Shown here piece after piece: positions 55,170 to 64,000 of a DNA stretch of 64,000 nucleotides (position 1 is its first letter; every line of letters begins with the position of its first letter). The DNA is from Cordilura impudica (taxonomy: Eukaryota; Arthropoda; Insecta; Diptera; Scathophagidae). Location of the stretch: the NCBI GenBank assembly GCA_963682025.1, contig OY821518.1:13846100-13910099 (forward strand), given 5' to 3'. The notes under the pieces were generated by a model. It ran no database searches. It was given only the letters and a program-made list of their open reading frames with translations, and was not told the DNA's origin. Made by a program: the position numbers and the translations under genes.

Positions 55170-56369
55170 TAATCTTTCCTGCCTTAACAGCATCATAGCA
55201 CAATATTCTTTCTTTTGAAAGACATCGAAACCTACTTTTTAAAATTCCAATGCATCGCTCCACAATACAGCGCGTCTTTTTATGAGCAATGTTGAATCTT
55301 TCTTCTGCATCATTAGCTGTTGAACTAATTGGAGTTATTATCCAAGGTTATAAAGGGAATCCACTATCTCCTAAAATCCAATAATTTCGGTCTTCTCTAG
55401 AATATCTCTCTTCTAGATTACGTTTCAATGCTGAACGACGCCAAATATAAGCGTCATGAGATGTCCCTGGAAATTTTGCATTTGCATAGCGAATAACATA
55501 GTCTGCATCGCACATAATTAACAAATTTATTGAATGACCACCTTTACGGCAATAATAAACATGTTCAATATCATTACTTGGGCTAGAAATTTTAATATGC
55601 GTGCCATCAATCAATCCAATTATTCCAGGAAAAGCCGCAGTTTGATAAAATTTTTGCTTTATATTTGTTTGTTCAGTTGTTGAAGGTAGATACACATACT
55701 CAATACACATTTCATTAATTATTTCTGTGACTTCATGTATACATCTAGATACTGACGTTTGTGACATACTATTCATGAAGTCTTGTCCAACTGATCTTTG
55801 AAAACTTCCTGAACCAAAGTATCGTAATGCACATAAAAATTTTAAATGAACTGGCAAACCCGAAACTCGCTGTGATAACATAAAAAAAGGTTTCATTTTT
55901 TCTAAAAAGTTCATGCAAAGATATTTTGGAAATCGGTATAGTTCCAAGAAACGTTCCTCACTTATTGCTTCAAAAGGATTTTCAGTATCCCTTAATCTTC
56001 TCCGCAAAATAATCAAGTGTCTCCTATTATTTAATAAACAACATATAAATAATATAAACATATTATAAATTGGTAAGTAAATTATTACCTTTCGGTACGT
56101 CTTAATCGTCTTCTTAAAATTAATACATTTAAATAACTGCTCATGATTTTATTTTAATATCTTTATACAATAATGAAAATTAACTCGTCAAACAAAATAA
56201 ATTACAAATGTCAAAAACATTCATTTCAGTTGTCAAAATAGATTCAGCGCACAAAAATTTCTCATTCAGCACTTCAGTGTACATTTTGCTTGCGGAATCG
56301 CTATTAATGGAAAAGTGTACACTAGTGTGAGTAGTGAGTTTTTTTTATTTGTGTACACTTCATATTTAT

Positions 56370-56391
56370 TCACGCTTGCGGAATCTGGCCC
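56370..56391 (-). repeat. Harbinger right terminal inverted repeat
   Basis: Ends CTTGCGGAATCTGGCCC on +; the exact complement of the left tip, followed by CAG. Confidence 0.92.
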
Positions 56392-56979
56392 CAGGTCACA
56401 AAGGGTATGAAGGAAATGAGATAGCCGATGAACAGGCAAAACGAGGAGCGGATTCAATCCGGATTCACCAGAAAAGACATAACCGAGAAAACCGACAGAT
56501 GGATTAAAGACGAAACAGTGTAGTATCGGAATGGACAATTACTACTGCAACACTCAAAAAAATTCTTGCATCGAAGCGAAAAAAGGAGCAGAGATGCCCT
56601 AAGATTGAAAAGATCCAACCTAAGACTCCTATGTGGGGCACTCGCAGGACATTATGCGTGCAACTACATCCTATACTATGCATTTGGCTGAAAATGAAAC
56701 GTGCAGATACTGCCTGGAGGATTATGAAACATATGGAGCATATACTGGCAAAGTGTCCAGTGTTTGCATATCTAAGGCACAAACTTTTTTGCGAATCTGA
56801 AATCAGGGAGGAGGCATACAAAACATTGGCGGTGAAGGATATCATAAAGTTCCTAAACGCTGTAATGAACTAATAAAACAGGAGAAGAAGAATCTGAAAA
56901 AGGGTGTACAAAAGATCTACTTGGTCGCAGTGCAGGAGGGAATAACACTCAACCCGACAACATCGTAAATCGTAAATCG
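56392..56979 (+). pseudogene. inner LINE ORF2, end of RNase H and C-terminus
   Basis: Continues the RNase H of 51401-51563 with GHKGMKE and A-x-QAKRGAD-like residues, then HQKRHNRENRQMD, DALRLKRSNLRLLCGALAGH (56590-56655) and, after a frame change, EHILAKCPVFAYLRHKLF (56740-56790) and LAVKDIIKFLNAVMN* (56835-56873). These are the terminal zinc-knuckle region and tail of I/LOA-type LINEs. It is 5' truncated and frameshifted. Confidence 0.75.
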
Positions 56980-56989
56980 TAGGTAATTG

Positions 56990-58086
56990 CGCATATTATA
57001 AACAAAAGACTCTCGACAACAATTTTGCCATCACTCAGAAATGAGCAAGCTGGCTTTCGCTCCGGAAAATCTTGTGTTGACCAAGTAAACAGTCATATGA
57101 TTATCGTTGATCAATCAGTGGAATGGAGATCACCATTAGACCTCATTTTTATAGACTTTGAGAAGGCCTTTGACACACTCAGCCAAAACTCGCTGGTATA
57201 CAAGGGTGTCCCCGAAAAATTTACACAGCTAATCAAAGCCCTGTACAATAATGCCACTTGCCGGCTGTTGCATTGAAAACAACTGAGCAACAAGATGACG
57301 GTGAAAACTGGAGTTAGACAAGGTGTGTCTTATCGCCTCTACTTTTTAACTGCGTCCTCGATACTTTGATGCAGAAGGCAACAAGCCATCATAAGAGAGG
57401 TATTATGTGGGTATTACAAGTACGGTTGGAGGACTTAGATTATGCCGTTGACATATGTCTACTTAGCCACTCATTCTCAGAGATGCAGTCGAAAATTTCC
57501 ACCATCAGTGACATCGCAATATTGTTTGGGCTGAATATAAATATACCAAAAATAAAGTCGCTTCTCATCAATAGTCCTTCTTCTACCTGGGTAGCACACT
57601 TGACACAACTGGTGGCAGCAGATATATCCAGTCGTATCGTATAGGGCGCGGAGTGAATTTGCCCAGTTAAACCCGATTTGGAAATCTTCTAATATTTCGA
57701 AACAAACCAAAATCAAATTACTTAATTCCAATATAAAATCCGCTTTGTTACGTGACATACAATGCCTTCAGGTATTCCTCTACAAATGCCTCCATAAAAT
57801 CTTACGGATTTTCTGGCCTGTAACAATATCCAACAACCAACTCTGGATGGAGGCAAATAAGCAGCCTATTAAAACGGAAACAAGTAAGCAAAAATGGAGT
57901 TGGATAGGTCACACCCTCCGTAAACCAGAAGATGATATTAGCATGAAATGCTTAGATTGGAATCTGCAGGGAAGCAGACTAGTCGGGAGACCAGCGCATA
58001 GCTGGAAGCGGCAACTGACAACAGAACTTTCGAGATTGCGTATAAAGTGGAAAGAAGTCAAGCATCGAGCCGAAGATCGAGATTAA
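56990..58086 (+). pseudogene. outer LINE ORF2, RT palm to C-terminus
   Basis: Reads AHIINKRLSTTILPSLRNEQ, AGFRSGKSCVDQVN (57049-57090), PLDLIFIDFEKAFDTLS (57136-57185, first catalytic Asp), VKTGVRQGVSYR (57301-57335), EDLDYAVDICLLSHSF (57427-57475: the Y-x-DD pair is altered, with Val for the first Asp), LNINIPKIKSLLIN, then the open frame at 57745: RDIQCLQVF...KILRIFWPVTISN, KWSWIGHTLRKPEDDISMKC, LDWNLQGSRLVGRPAHSWKR. The lost Asp alone would kill the RT. Confidence 0.83.
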
Positions 58087-58137
58087 TGGAACCAGCCTGT
58101 TATGGCTCTATGCTTCCTCGAAGAGTGAAAGGAACAT

Positions 58138-58494
58138 ATGGGGGCGTTTCATGTCAAGTGACGCAACTTTTTACCTATTGTTCTTAACAAAATTTGTCCT
58201 AAATAGTTTAGATAGCTATTTTTCAATCTTTGGGGAAAAAATTTTAAGAAAAATAAAAAAAATTGTTTAATTTTTTTTTGCAAAATCAAAAATTTTTTGG
58301 ACATTTTTTTCAAAAACACCCTTTTTATATTCGCGTTCAAAAGAGTTGATTAAATTCTCTTTATTGAATGTGGTTTCCGGGCAATTTGAACATTAACCTA
58401 AATGGCAAGAAGTTGTTGCTTAAAATGATCATGGCTTAAAATGATCAGTGCATATTTTTAGCTGTTAATTTCATTATATCATCCATTCCAGTGT
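58138..58494. other. spacer
   Basis: T/A-rich. The minus-strand frame at 58149-58340 is Lys/Phe low complexity. Nothing else recognised. Confidence 0.5.
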
Positions 58495-59600
58495 GAAGGG
58501 AAAACTCCGTAGCCTAACAATGAAAAACCAGTTTTTTTGGATTTGAAATTATTTTTATTCTTCAACGTAATCCCCGTTAAGTGAAATGCACTTCTTCCAA
58601 CGGTCCTCTAACATCTTGATACTCTTGCAAAAATACTATTTGTCAAACTCTTCAAAACAGGCTACTGTCTCTTATATGACTTCTTCATTTGAGGAAAATC
58701 GCTTTCCTTGAAGCCAACTTTTCAAGCTTGGGGCCCGATCTGGAGAATATTGGGGATAGGGAAGCAATTCATAATGTAAAGACTTCAACTTTTCTGAAGC
58801 CAAAGTAGATGAGTGTGCCGGTGTATTGTCATGATGGTTCAAAATTTTGTCCTTATTTAAGTGAGGTCGTTTTTTTTTATTTTTTCATCCAATCTGTCCT
58901 TTTTACAAGTAATCAATAAATATTATACCACGTGCATCCCAAAAAAAAAAACATTGACCATTACCTTTCCAGCAGATTGTTGAGTCTTTGGCCGCTTTGG
59001 TAGGCTTTCGCACGATTGTAACTGTATATTGGACTTCAGTGTATAATAATGAATCCACGTCTCATCCAACATCTCCAAAGCATATTCTGAATCAGGAACA
59101 CGTTTCAGTTTTTGTTCAGCTGTTAAAAATCGCGGCTTCCATCGAGCAGAAAGCTTTTTCATATTTAAATGATCATGTAATATATGGCGAACTCGCTCTG
59201 TTGATATCTTTATGATGCCAGCAATCTACTCACTTTAATCTTTCGATCATCCAATACAACTTCAGTAACTGCCTCATTTGGACGACCAGGACGATCTGCA
59301 TCATTTGTGCTCGTTCAAACACGTTTTAATGCAGAATAGCACTTTTTAAACATTTAATATGACGGCAAAGATTCACCACAGTGTTTATCAATCCATTCTG
59401 GGGACAGTTTTCTTCCACCAAAAAACAATGTTTAATGAAAACACGAAACTCTTTCCAATCCATATTTTCTCAAACTTTAAAAGCAACATAATATTTATAA
59501 CGGTAAATTTTTTCTAATTAGTGAAATGTCATCAAATTTTAACACAATTTTTCTAGCAGTCGGCCATACTGAATAAACAAAAAAAAATTTGCAGTTGTCA
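58495..59600 (-). pseudogene. mariner DD34D transposase relic
   Basis: The minus strand reads MDWKEFRVFIKHCFLVEENC from 59462, and then with shifts a second HTH scrap. The best frame (59162-58923) gives MKKLSARWKPRFLTAEQ, YALEMLDETWIHYYT (first Asp), SLPKRPKTQQSAGKVMVNVF. Then HHDNTPAHSS (second Asp, about 58815), EKLKSLHYELLPYPQYSPDR and APSLKSWLQGKRFSSNEE. Between APS and LKSWL about eight residues are missing, including the PSD-F-LF block that holds the third Asp, so a deletion removed one catalytic residue. It ends near DRWKKCISLNGDYVE (about 58570). Terminal repeats were not identified with confidence. Confidence 0.82.
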
Positions 59601-59817
59601 CGCCATCTCTACATATATTCTTGATCCGTATAACAAGCGTAGTTGTCCGTCTGATGTACGTCTGTTTGTCGGTAGAAATCATGATCATGCCCTTAATAAA
59701 TGAGGTGATTCCTAATTTTTAGGGAATTGATTTACTGACATCCCAAACAGAACTTCCTAAAATCATCATAATCGGTTCAATAGATCAATTAAAATGTTAA
59801 AAACTCTTGAAAAAATA
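59601..59817. other. spacer
   Basis: Nothing recognised beyond a GTCCGTCTGATGTACGTCTG stretch like the GTCCGTC runs of family R. It ends at TA 59816-59817. Confidence 0.5.
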
Positions 59818-61100
59818 AAGGGTTTTTCAATAAGAGCGCTACAAAAATGTTTTTAAATAAAACAAAAACGGTTTTGGATATCAATGAAATTCTTTATTCC
59901 TGTGAAAGTACGTTCGACGCCATTATGTATGGAAATCGATCTCTTTTGCATGGCCACCAAGGGCACGCTTGCAGAAGTTCAGACGCTGAACCCAATTTTT
60001 GACGGTTTTCAAGCATAAATCGGCCGATACTGCTGCAATTTCACGTTCGATATTCGTACGAAGTTCATCAATCATCGCTGGCTTGTTGGCATAGACCATA
60101 GACTTGACGTAGCCCCACAGGAAATAGTCCAACGGCGTCAAATCGCACGACCGAGGCGGCCAATCGACTGGACCATTTCGTGAGATAACACGTTCTCTAA
60201 ACTTGGTTTCCAATAAATTGATTGTGACATTCGCTGTGTGCTTTTTTGGCGCCGTTCTGTTGGAACCACATGTCCTTCAAGTCCATATCATCCAATTGGG
60301 GCCAAGAATATTCGGTTATCATTGAACGGTAGCGATTTCCATTCACAGTAACGTGCCGGTCTTGATCATCACGGAAGAAGTACGACGCCGCCGGCCCATA
60401 AACCGCACCAAACCGTAATGTTTTCGGGATGCAATGATGACTCGTGGAGTACGTGTGGATTTCTGTCTGACCAATAACACATATTTTGTTTATTGACGAA
60501 GCCATTCAGCCAGAAATGAGCCTCATCGCAGAAGATGATTTTTCGATGAAAATCCGAATCATTTTCAAGTTGTTGCTCAGCCCAATTCACGAACATACGA
60601 CGCTTCTGGTGGTCAAGCGGCTTTAGTTCTTGCGTCAATTTGATCTTGCAAGATCTTTACGCAAAATTCGCCAAAACGACGTCACAGAGATGCCAAATGC
60701 TTGAGAACGACGTGTGAGAGACACATTTGGGCTTTCTTCAACTGAAGCCTCAGCGGCAGCAATATTCTCGACACTACGAGCACTTCTTTGCCTCACTGGC
60801 ACGGGAACATTTTGTGCTGTGCCTGTGGATTCAAATTTTTCCACTAGACGCTCAATTGTTGATCTGCTAGGATGATTATTACGACCATAAATTGGACGTA
60901 GCGCTCTTGACGTTGAGGCCACTGACTCCGAATTTCGGTAGTAAATTTTAATAATTTCGACTCGTTGTTGGCTCGTATATCTTTCCGTCATGAAATGGCA
61001 AACCTTACTGAAGAGAAATGTCAAAAGAGCGGCAAGAAATATGGCGTCGTTTGCTGTCCCTGTCTTTCTACTATTGTAGCGTCCCTGTTGAAAAACCCTT
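59818..61100 (-). mobile_element. rosa-like (DD41D) transposon, copy 2
   Basis: 1283 bp, inverted relative to copy 1 (13954-15256). Same tips (AAGGGTTTTTCAATAAGAGC on the left; the right tip read inward is AAGGGTTTTTCAACAGGGAC) and TA on both sides (59816-59817, 61101-61102). Closely related to copy 1 throughout, including the non-coding ends. Confidence 0.9.
59923..60991 (-). pseudogene. DD41D transposase, catalytic Asp changed and frameshifts
   Basis: The start MTERYTSQQRVEIIK (60991) matches copy 1. The HTH regions are intact up to WRILRKDL; a deletion of about 13 nt near 60645 then shifts the frame. It resumes TQELKPLDHQKRRM, FCDEAHFWLNG (first Asp, D retained), and after GGVV a second shift. 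RDDQDRHVTVNGNRY, then FQQNGAKKAHS where copy 1 has FQQDGATSHTA: the second catalytic Asp is Asn, and the frame shifts there. The end WPPRSCDLTPLDYFLWGYVK (third Asp) to HAKEIDFHT* is well kept and shows what copy 1 lost. Confidence 0.9.
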
Positions 61101-61102
61101 TA

Positions 61103-63000
61103 TAATTTTTCTATGTTTTTCATGTTTATTGTTGTCATTATAAATTTTATAATTTATGAGTCATGTTATTGTTGTGGTCGTTGTGTTGTAGTATTTTCTG
61201 AATGAATGTCTATTTTAGGAATACTATTGCCACAAGACTTCAATTATTTGAATTGGAGATAGTAACTGCATTTTGGTGCTTGAAATCAATTTGAAAAAAT
61301 ATCTTTAGAGAAACTGTGTATAATATTCATCACATCTCTAATAATAAGTTTTTTATTTTATTCATAAGGAGGACTTCAACAATATGAAATGATACACAAA
61401 TCCTTTTTTTAATATATGACGAAAAACAAATTGGTGCCCCTCCCCCCGAATAACAATTCTGCTTACCTCCCTGCCCTCCACACCAATGTGCAGAGGCTAT
61501 ATATCAGTTTATCCTTTTGTACCGCATAGAAAAATTTATCTGCGACCCACATTGCGTTGAAATGTGTCAAAAAGTGAGTATTAATCCAAAAGTTGAAATT
61601 AGTATATTGTAATAAGTTTTAGTACCTGGTTAAAGCAGATAAAATTCGCCATCAATTGCTGTCAAAAAATTTTTTCCACGTTGCTTACTTTTTTTTGTTA
61701 TACTCTCTCAAAGTTTAATCATTTTCGCTAATTAAGTGCAAAGTGGTAAAAAGTACAAAACTACGAATTTCAAGTATATTTTCTTGGTTGGTTGTTCAAA
61801 AATCAAAATTTTTTTAAAGGCAAGCTTCAACTTTTTTTTTTAGAAAAAGGTTTTAGAAATATTTCTAAAATTTTTTTGAATGTTATACCAAAAAATGGGT
61901 ATTTTTGAAATAAATATAGAGTTTCAAAGTGTTATTGGGTCAGATTGGGTAAAACTGTTTCCATAGTAAATTACTACTAAAACATTTTGCGTATATTTGC
62001 AATTATGCAAAATCTGTAACTTTCTTTTCAAAATCCTCAGTTGCAAATCAAAATAAGCCGCAAACGCAATAGCTAACAGTGAATTTATATCTGAGGAAAA
62101 TCTAGTAGATTTCACTTTAAATCTATTTCAAAATCTATCCACAACAATAAACAGCTGATTAAAATAAAACATATAAACTAGAAATACCAAAAGTATACAA
62201 AACAATAGGAAAATGGAAATTTGCATTTGCATCAAAAATGAAAAAAGCACAAACTGAAATATAAATTTTGCGAAATAAAATCAGCATTTGTTAAATGTAT
62301 TGTTTGAACAGCAAAAACAAATTCATTTTCCACAATTATTAGTTAGCAAATTGGAATAGGCACATGTCAGTACAAAAAGTTATAACTTTTCATTTACTAA
62401 ATATTTTTTTATTGTAGATTCGTAATTTTTTTGTTAATAATTAATATTTTATTTCCTTTTTATTCAACTTGTTTGCTTTTATTTTTAAATGTAAATTTTT
62501 CAGTCACTGCGTTGTAATTTTCGACTACAATATAAAAAAACATAGTAGTATCATTTGGTAGTGCCCAAGTTTGACAAGATTTTGTGAGATTTTGCACAAA
62601 TCTAGTAACGAGCTAGATTTTGTTTTGTATGGGAAATCTAGTAAAAATAAGCTAGATTTCGCTGGAAATCTCGTATATATAGATTTTGCTTAGTTGTAAA
62701 CGCACTATAACTCTTGTTCATTGGTTATTGTTTTGATTTTTGTTTTTCTTTCTTTTCGTTACTGTGATTTTTGTTAATGGTGTTTCAAATATGTAACCTA
62801 GTATATCAACAACTTATTTTAATGGTCATGTATATTAGAGTTGAACGAAAGCGAAAAAGTACAATGACAAGACAAATTTTAGAAAACGCCTTAAACTGCA
62901 GTAAAAGTTTCCGCGAAAAAATCATCGTCTAAATACAAATCCATTGTATTTAATAAAAACCACTACCTTTACTTTATTCTACAAATTGAAGAAAACAGTA
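61103..63000. other. gene-less stretch
   Basis: 1.9 kb AT-rich. It has a CCCCTCCCCCC patch at 61437-61448. Around 62585-62700 the motif AATCTAG/CTAGATTT recurs in both orientations (also at 62098-62112), perhaps a MITE trace. No gene recognised. Confidence 0.5.
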
Positions 63001-63122
63001 AGTCTCAGTATTACAAATTGTGGAATAACATTTTTTTAGTTCAACCTACTTAAAATATCTTAACCCTGCTACGTTTTAATATTTTGAATTTCAGTCCACT
63101 CTAATGTTAAACCCAAATAGAA

Positions 63123-63640
63123 ATGATACAAAATACTGTCAAAGTCTTGGTCGTGCTGGTCGTTGTTCAACCGAAGAAAGGCTTAAGAAACTCTAACGAT
63201 GGCAACATTGCCAGACTTTTTTTCAGAATGCCGTTGTTCCTGCACAAACTACCTAAGGAATGCATGCGATACTTTTACTGTGGATTCAACTTGAAAAGTT
63301 TAGAAACTATACTCACAACACGGCCAGACATTTCCTTAAGCTCTACCCGTGGTTTTATATACCTCCCGCATCACATAAATTCTTTATTCACATACATTAT
63401 TGCCAATTGGCCAACTATCTGAGGAAGCTCAAGAAGCTAGCAAAAAAGATTTTAAAAATTATAGAGAACACTAGCCGCGTAAATGCAGTCAAACAAAGAC
63501 ATATTTAATAGGTTTCTACTTAGTTCAGATCCATTACTTACCGCTAAAAGAAAAATTTTTAAGAAAAAAATTCATCACATACCACAGATGGCACTGGATT
63601 TAATAATTTTGCAAAACACAACAGGTGAATAAAAGGTTAA
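63123..63640 (+). pseudogene. relic of a multicopy uncharacterised protein family
   Basis: Frame-corrected reading: SNDGNIARLFF (63198-63230), an AVVPAQTT segment, LEKFRNYTHNTARHFLKLYP and WFYIPPASHK (63291-63378), then PIGQLSEEAQEASKKDFKNY and REH* (63401-63466), and RFLLSSDPLLTAKRKIF (63511-63561), ending with an acidic Asp/Glu tail (63640-63690). I recall this arrangement (NDGNTARRFF...LYPWYYMPxSVHKxLIHG...PIGQLSEEAQEARNKD...SSDPxIS) from multicopy, unannotated proteins in arthropod and cnidarian genomes, likely transposon-linked. At least three frame changes and one stop make this copy dead. The short open frames at 63123-63422 and 63260-63508 are its pieces. Confidence 0.65.
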
Positions 63641-64000
63641 TGATGATGAATTTGAAGATGATGACTATGAAAGTGATGAGATTTCGGTGGGTGTGAAATA
63701 TGATGTAATAGTGATTACTAGAATGAAAATTTTGTTGATATGGAGCATAAAAAAAAAATAAATAAAAATTCAAATACTTGATATTAAATTTAGTATACTA
63801 TAAAAACATATTTATTTGCTTATTTGTTTTTTTTTTTTAATAGATCATTAAGTACGCTATAGTCTGCAATTTGATTAATTAATTTATCTCTTTAGAATCC
63901 AAAGTTACACCAAAAGTTGTGAACCAAGGTAATTTTTTTCGAAAACAAAAAAGCGCTTGACCGGTTTAAAAAAATTAAAAAAATATTTTTTTCCCAAATG
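63641..64000. other. AT-rich window end
   Basis: Starts with the acidic GATGATGAATTTGAAGATGA stretch that may be the tail of the preceding relic; otherwise nothing recognised. Confidence 0.5.

Larger units (their letters stand above)
52807..56144 (-). pseudogene. HARBI1-like DDE transposase, one stop and one insertion
   Basis: Exon 1 is 56144-56089 (MSSYLNVLILRRRLRRTE), the intron is 56088-56024 (GTAATA...AATAG, 65 nt), and exon 2 runs on: HLIILRRRLRDTENPFEAIS, FPKYLCMNFLEKMKP, then LKFLCALRYFGSGSFQRSVG, the core GIIGLIDGTHIKI (first Asp), YCRKGGHSINLLIMCD, FPGTSHDAYIW, and WILGDSGFPL (second Asp). TAA at 55347 replaces the Glu that usually follows. Reading on without the stop gives CIVERCIGILKSRF (the catalytic Glu block). 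At 55169-52992 a 2.2 kb element interrupts AGKI|INACIVFHN; the frame resumes exactly after the TAA/TTA duplication and ends NNYFN* at 52807. Confidence 0.92.
51564..56391. mobile_element. PIF/Harbinger transposon with both partner genes
   Basis: 4828 bp (2.65 kb without the nested insertion). The terminal inverted repeats are GGGCCAGATTCCGCAAGCGT... and its complement. The target duplication is CAG (51561-51563, 56392-56394); removing it restores the WVPGHKG motif of the host LINE. It has two divergent-ended genes: an accessory DNA-binding protein on + (51733-52748) and a HARBI1-like transposase on - (56144-52807). Subterminal GTGTACA and GCGGAATC motifs are repeated at both ends (51600-51640, 56285-56360) and are candidate binding sites. 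Confidence 0.93.
51401..56979 (+). mobile_element. inner LINE (RNase H-bearing), 5'-truncated, split by Harbinger
   Basis: Two pieces, 51401-51563 and 56392-56979. The target duplication is TAGGTAATTG. The left piece holds RNase H (VMSDSQAVLKALDKLVYHHK...LIWVPG); the right piece begins GHKGMKE, completing WVPGHKG once the Harbinger and its CAG duplication are taken out. It continues with EIADEQAKRGADSI (56420-56461, small shift), LKRSNLRLLCGALAGHYA, and a terminal zinc knuckle CRYCLEDYETYEHILAKCP (56702-56760 as VQILPGGL/ILAKCPVF in shifted frames). The 3' tail is CGTAAATCGTAAATCG repeats. Same broad group as the LINE at 25995-31925. Confidence 0.82.
50695..58137 (+). mobile_element. outer LINE (RTE-like), split by a nested insertion
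   Basis: The two pieces, 50695-51400 and 56980-58137, are the two halves of one ORF2. They are joined by the 10 bp duplication TAGGTAATTG (51391-51400 and 56980-56989) that flanks the inner LINE. The left part ends in the RT fingers (IINIPKKGD...LLST-like) and the right part resumes with AHIINKRLSTTILPSL and goes on to the GRPAHSW C-terminal module. The boundaries are approximate. The clade is set only loosely: the layout RT plus GRPxxxW tail without RNase H resembles RTE-like LINEs. Confidence 0.75.

Noticed and set aside
55005..55196. Separate gene running from the Harbinger transposase into the long-TIR element
   Set aside because: It is a chance read-through of the transposase frame across the insertion junction; the corresponding frame is not kept in the other TIR.

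Overview
This 64 kb window is AT-rich dipteran chromosomal DNA. The evidence is its composition, the short GT-AG introns, the Mag-type gypsy, rosa-like DD41D and Jockey-type elements, and long (GTT)n/(CAA)n runs; a calyptrate fly is plausible, but that is inference. I found no intact host gene and no tRNA or rRNA gene. Almost everything recognisable is mobile DNA in different stages of decay, so the window reads as repeat-dense intergenic or intronic chromatin.

Layout. 0-5.9 kb: a mariner scrap, a GC-rich palindrome cluster, a Helitron-like repeat, a Jockey-type ORF1 (gag) relic, then Helitron-type sequence with a degenerate tandem repeat and a Pif1 helicase fragment. 5.9-7.5 kb: a complete Tc1-like transposon with about 220 bp inverted repeats of IR/DR architecture. 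7.5-13.9 kb: an A/T repeat, two copies of a dispersed repeat ending in a perfect palindrome (family R), Helitron-like elements and a MITE. 13.9-22.8 kb: a rosa-like DD41D transposon inside an R copy, a second decayed rosa-like element, two mariner relics (one carrying a tandem array that hosts a 5'-truncated LINE) and a fourth R copy. 23.2-32.2 kb: a Copia relic containing an RNase H-bearing LINE, which contains a nearly intact Mag-like gypsy element. 32.9-39.4 kb: four Helitron-like copies and two LINE relics. 39.9-41.2 kb: a third rosa-type element. 41.4-44.7 kb: a degenerate satellite of about 195 bp spacing. 44.7-48.7 kb: two LINE relics and a mariner scrap. 50.7-58.1 kb: a four-level nest. 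58.5-61.1 kb: a mariner and another rosa copy. 63.1-63.6 kb: a relic of a multicopy uncharacterised protein family.

The most interesting region is 50.7-58.1 kb. One LINE is split by a second LINE (10 bp target duplication). That one is split by a 4.8 kb PIF/Harbinger transposon (3 bp CAG duplication), which carries a two-gene system: an uninterrupted four-exon DNA-binding accessory gene and a HARBI1-like transposase with one nonsense codon. The transposase gene is in turn split by a 2.18 kb element with roughly 630 bp near-identical inverted repeats and a TTA/TAA duplication, whose only open frame encodes a small Cys-rich protein and no transposase. Target duplications that restore the host reading frame support each level.

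A second theme is a Helitron-like family (six copies, about 350-375 bp) with A|TC...CTAG|T insertion junctions and a 3' hairpin, two copies lying head to tail. Gene-less stretches are described individually. All calls come from reading the sequence and from family knowledge; no searches were run.
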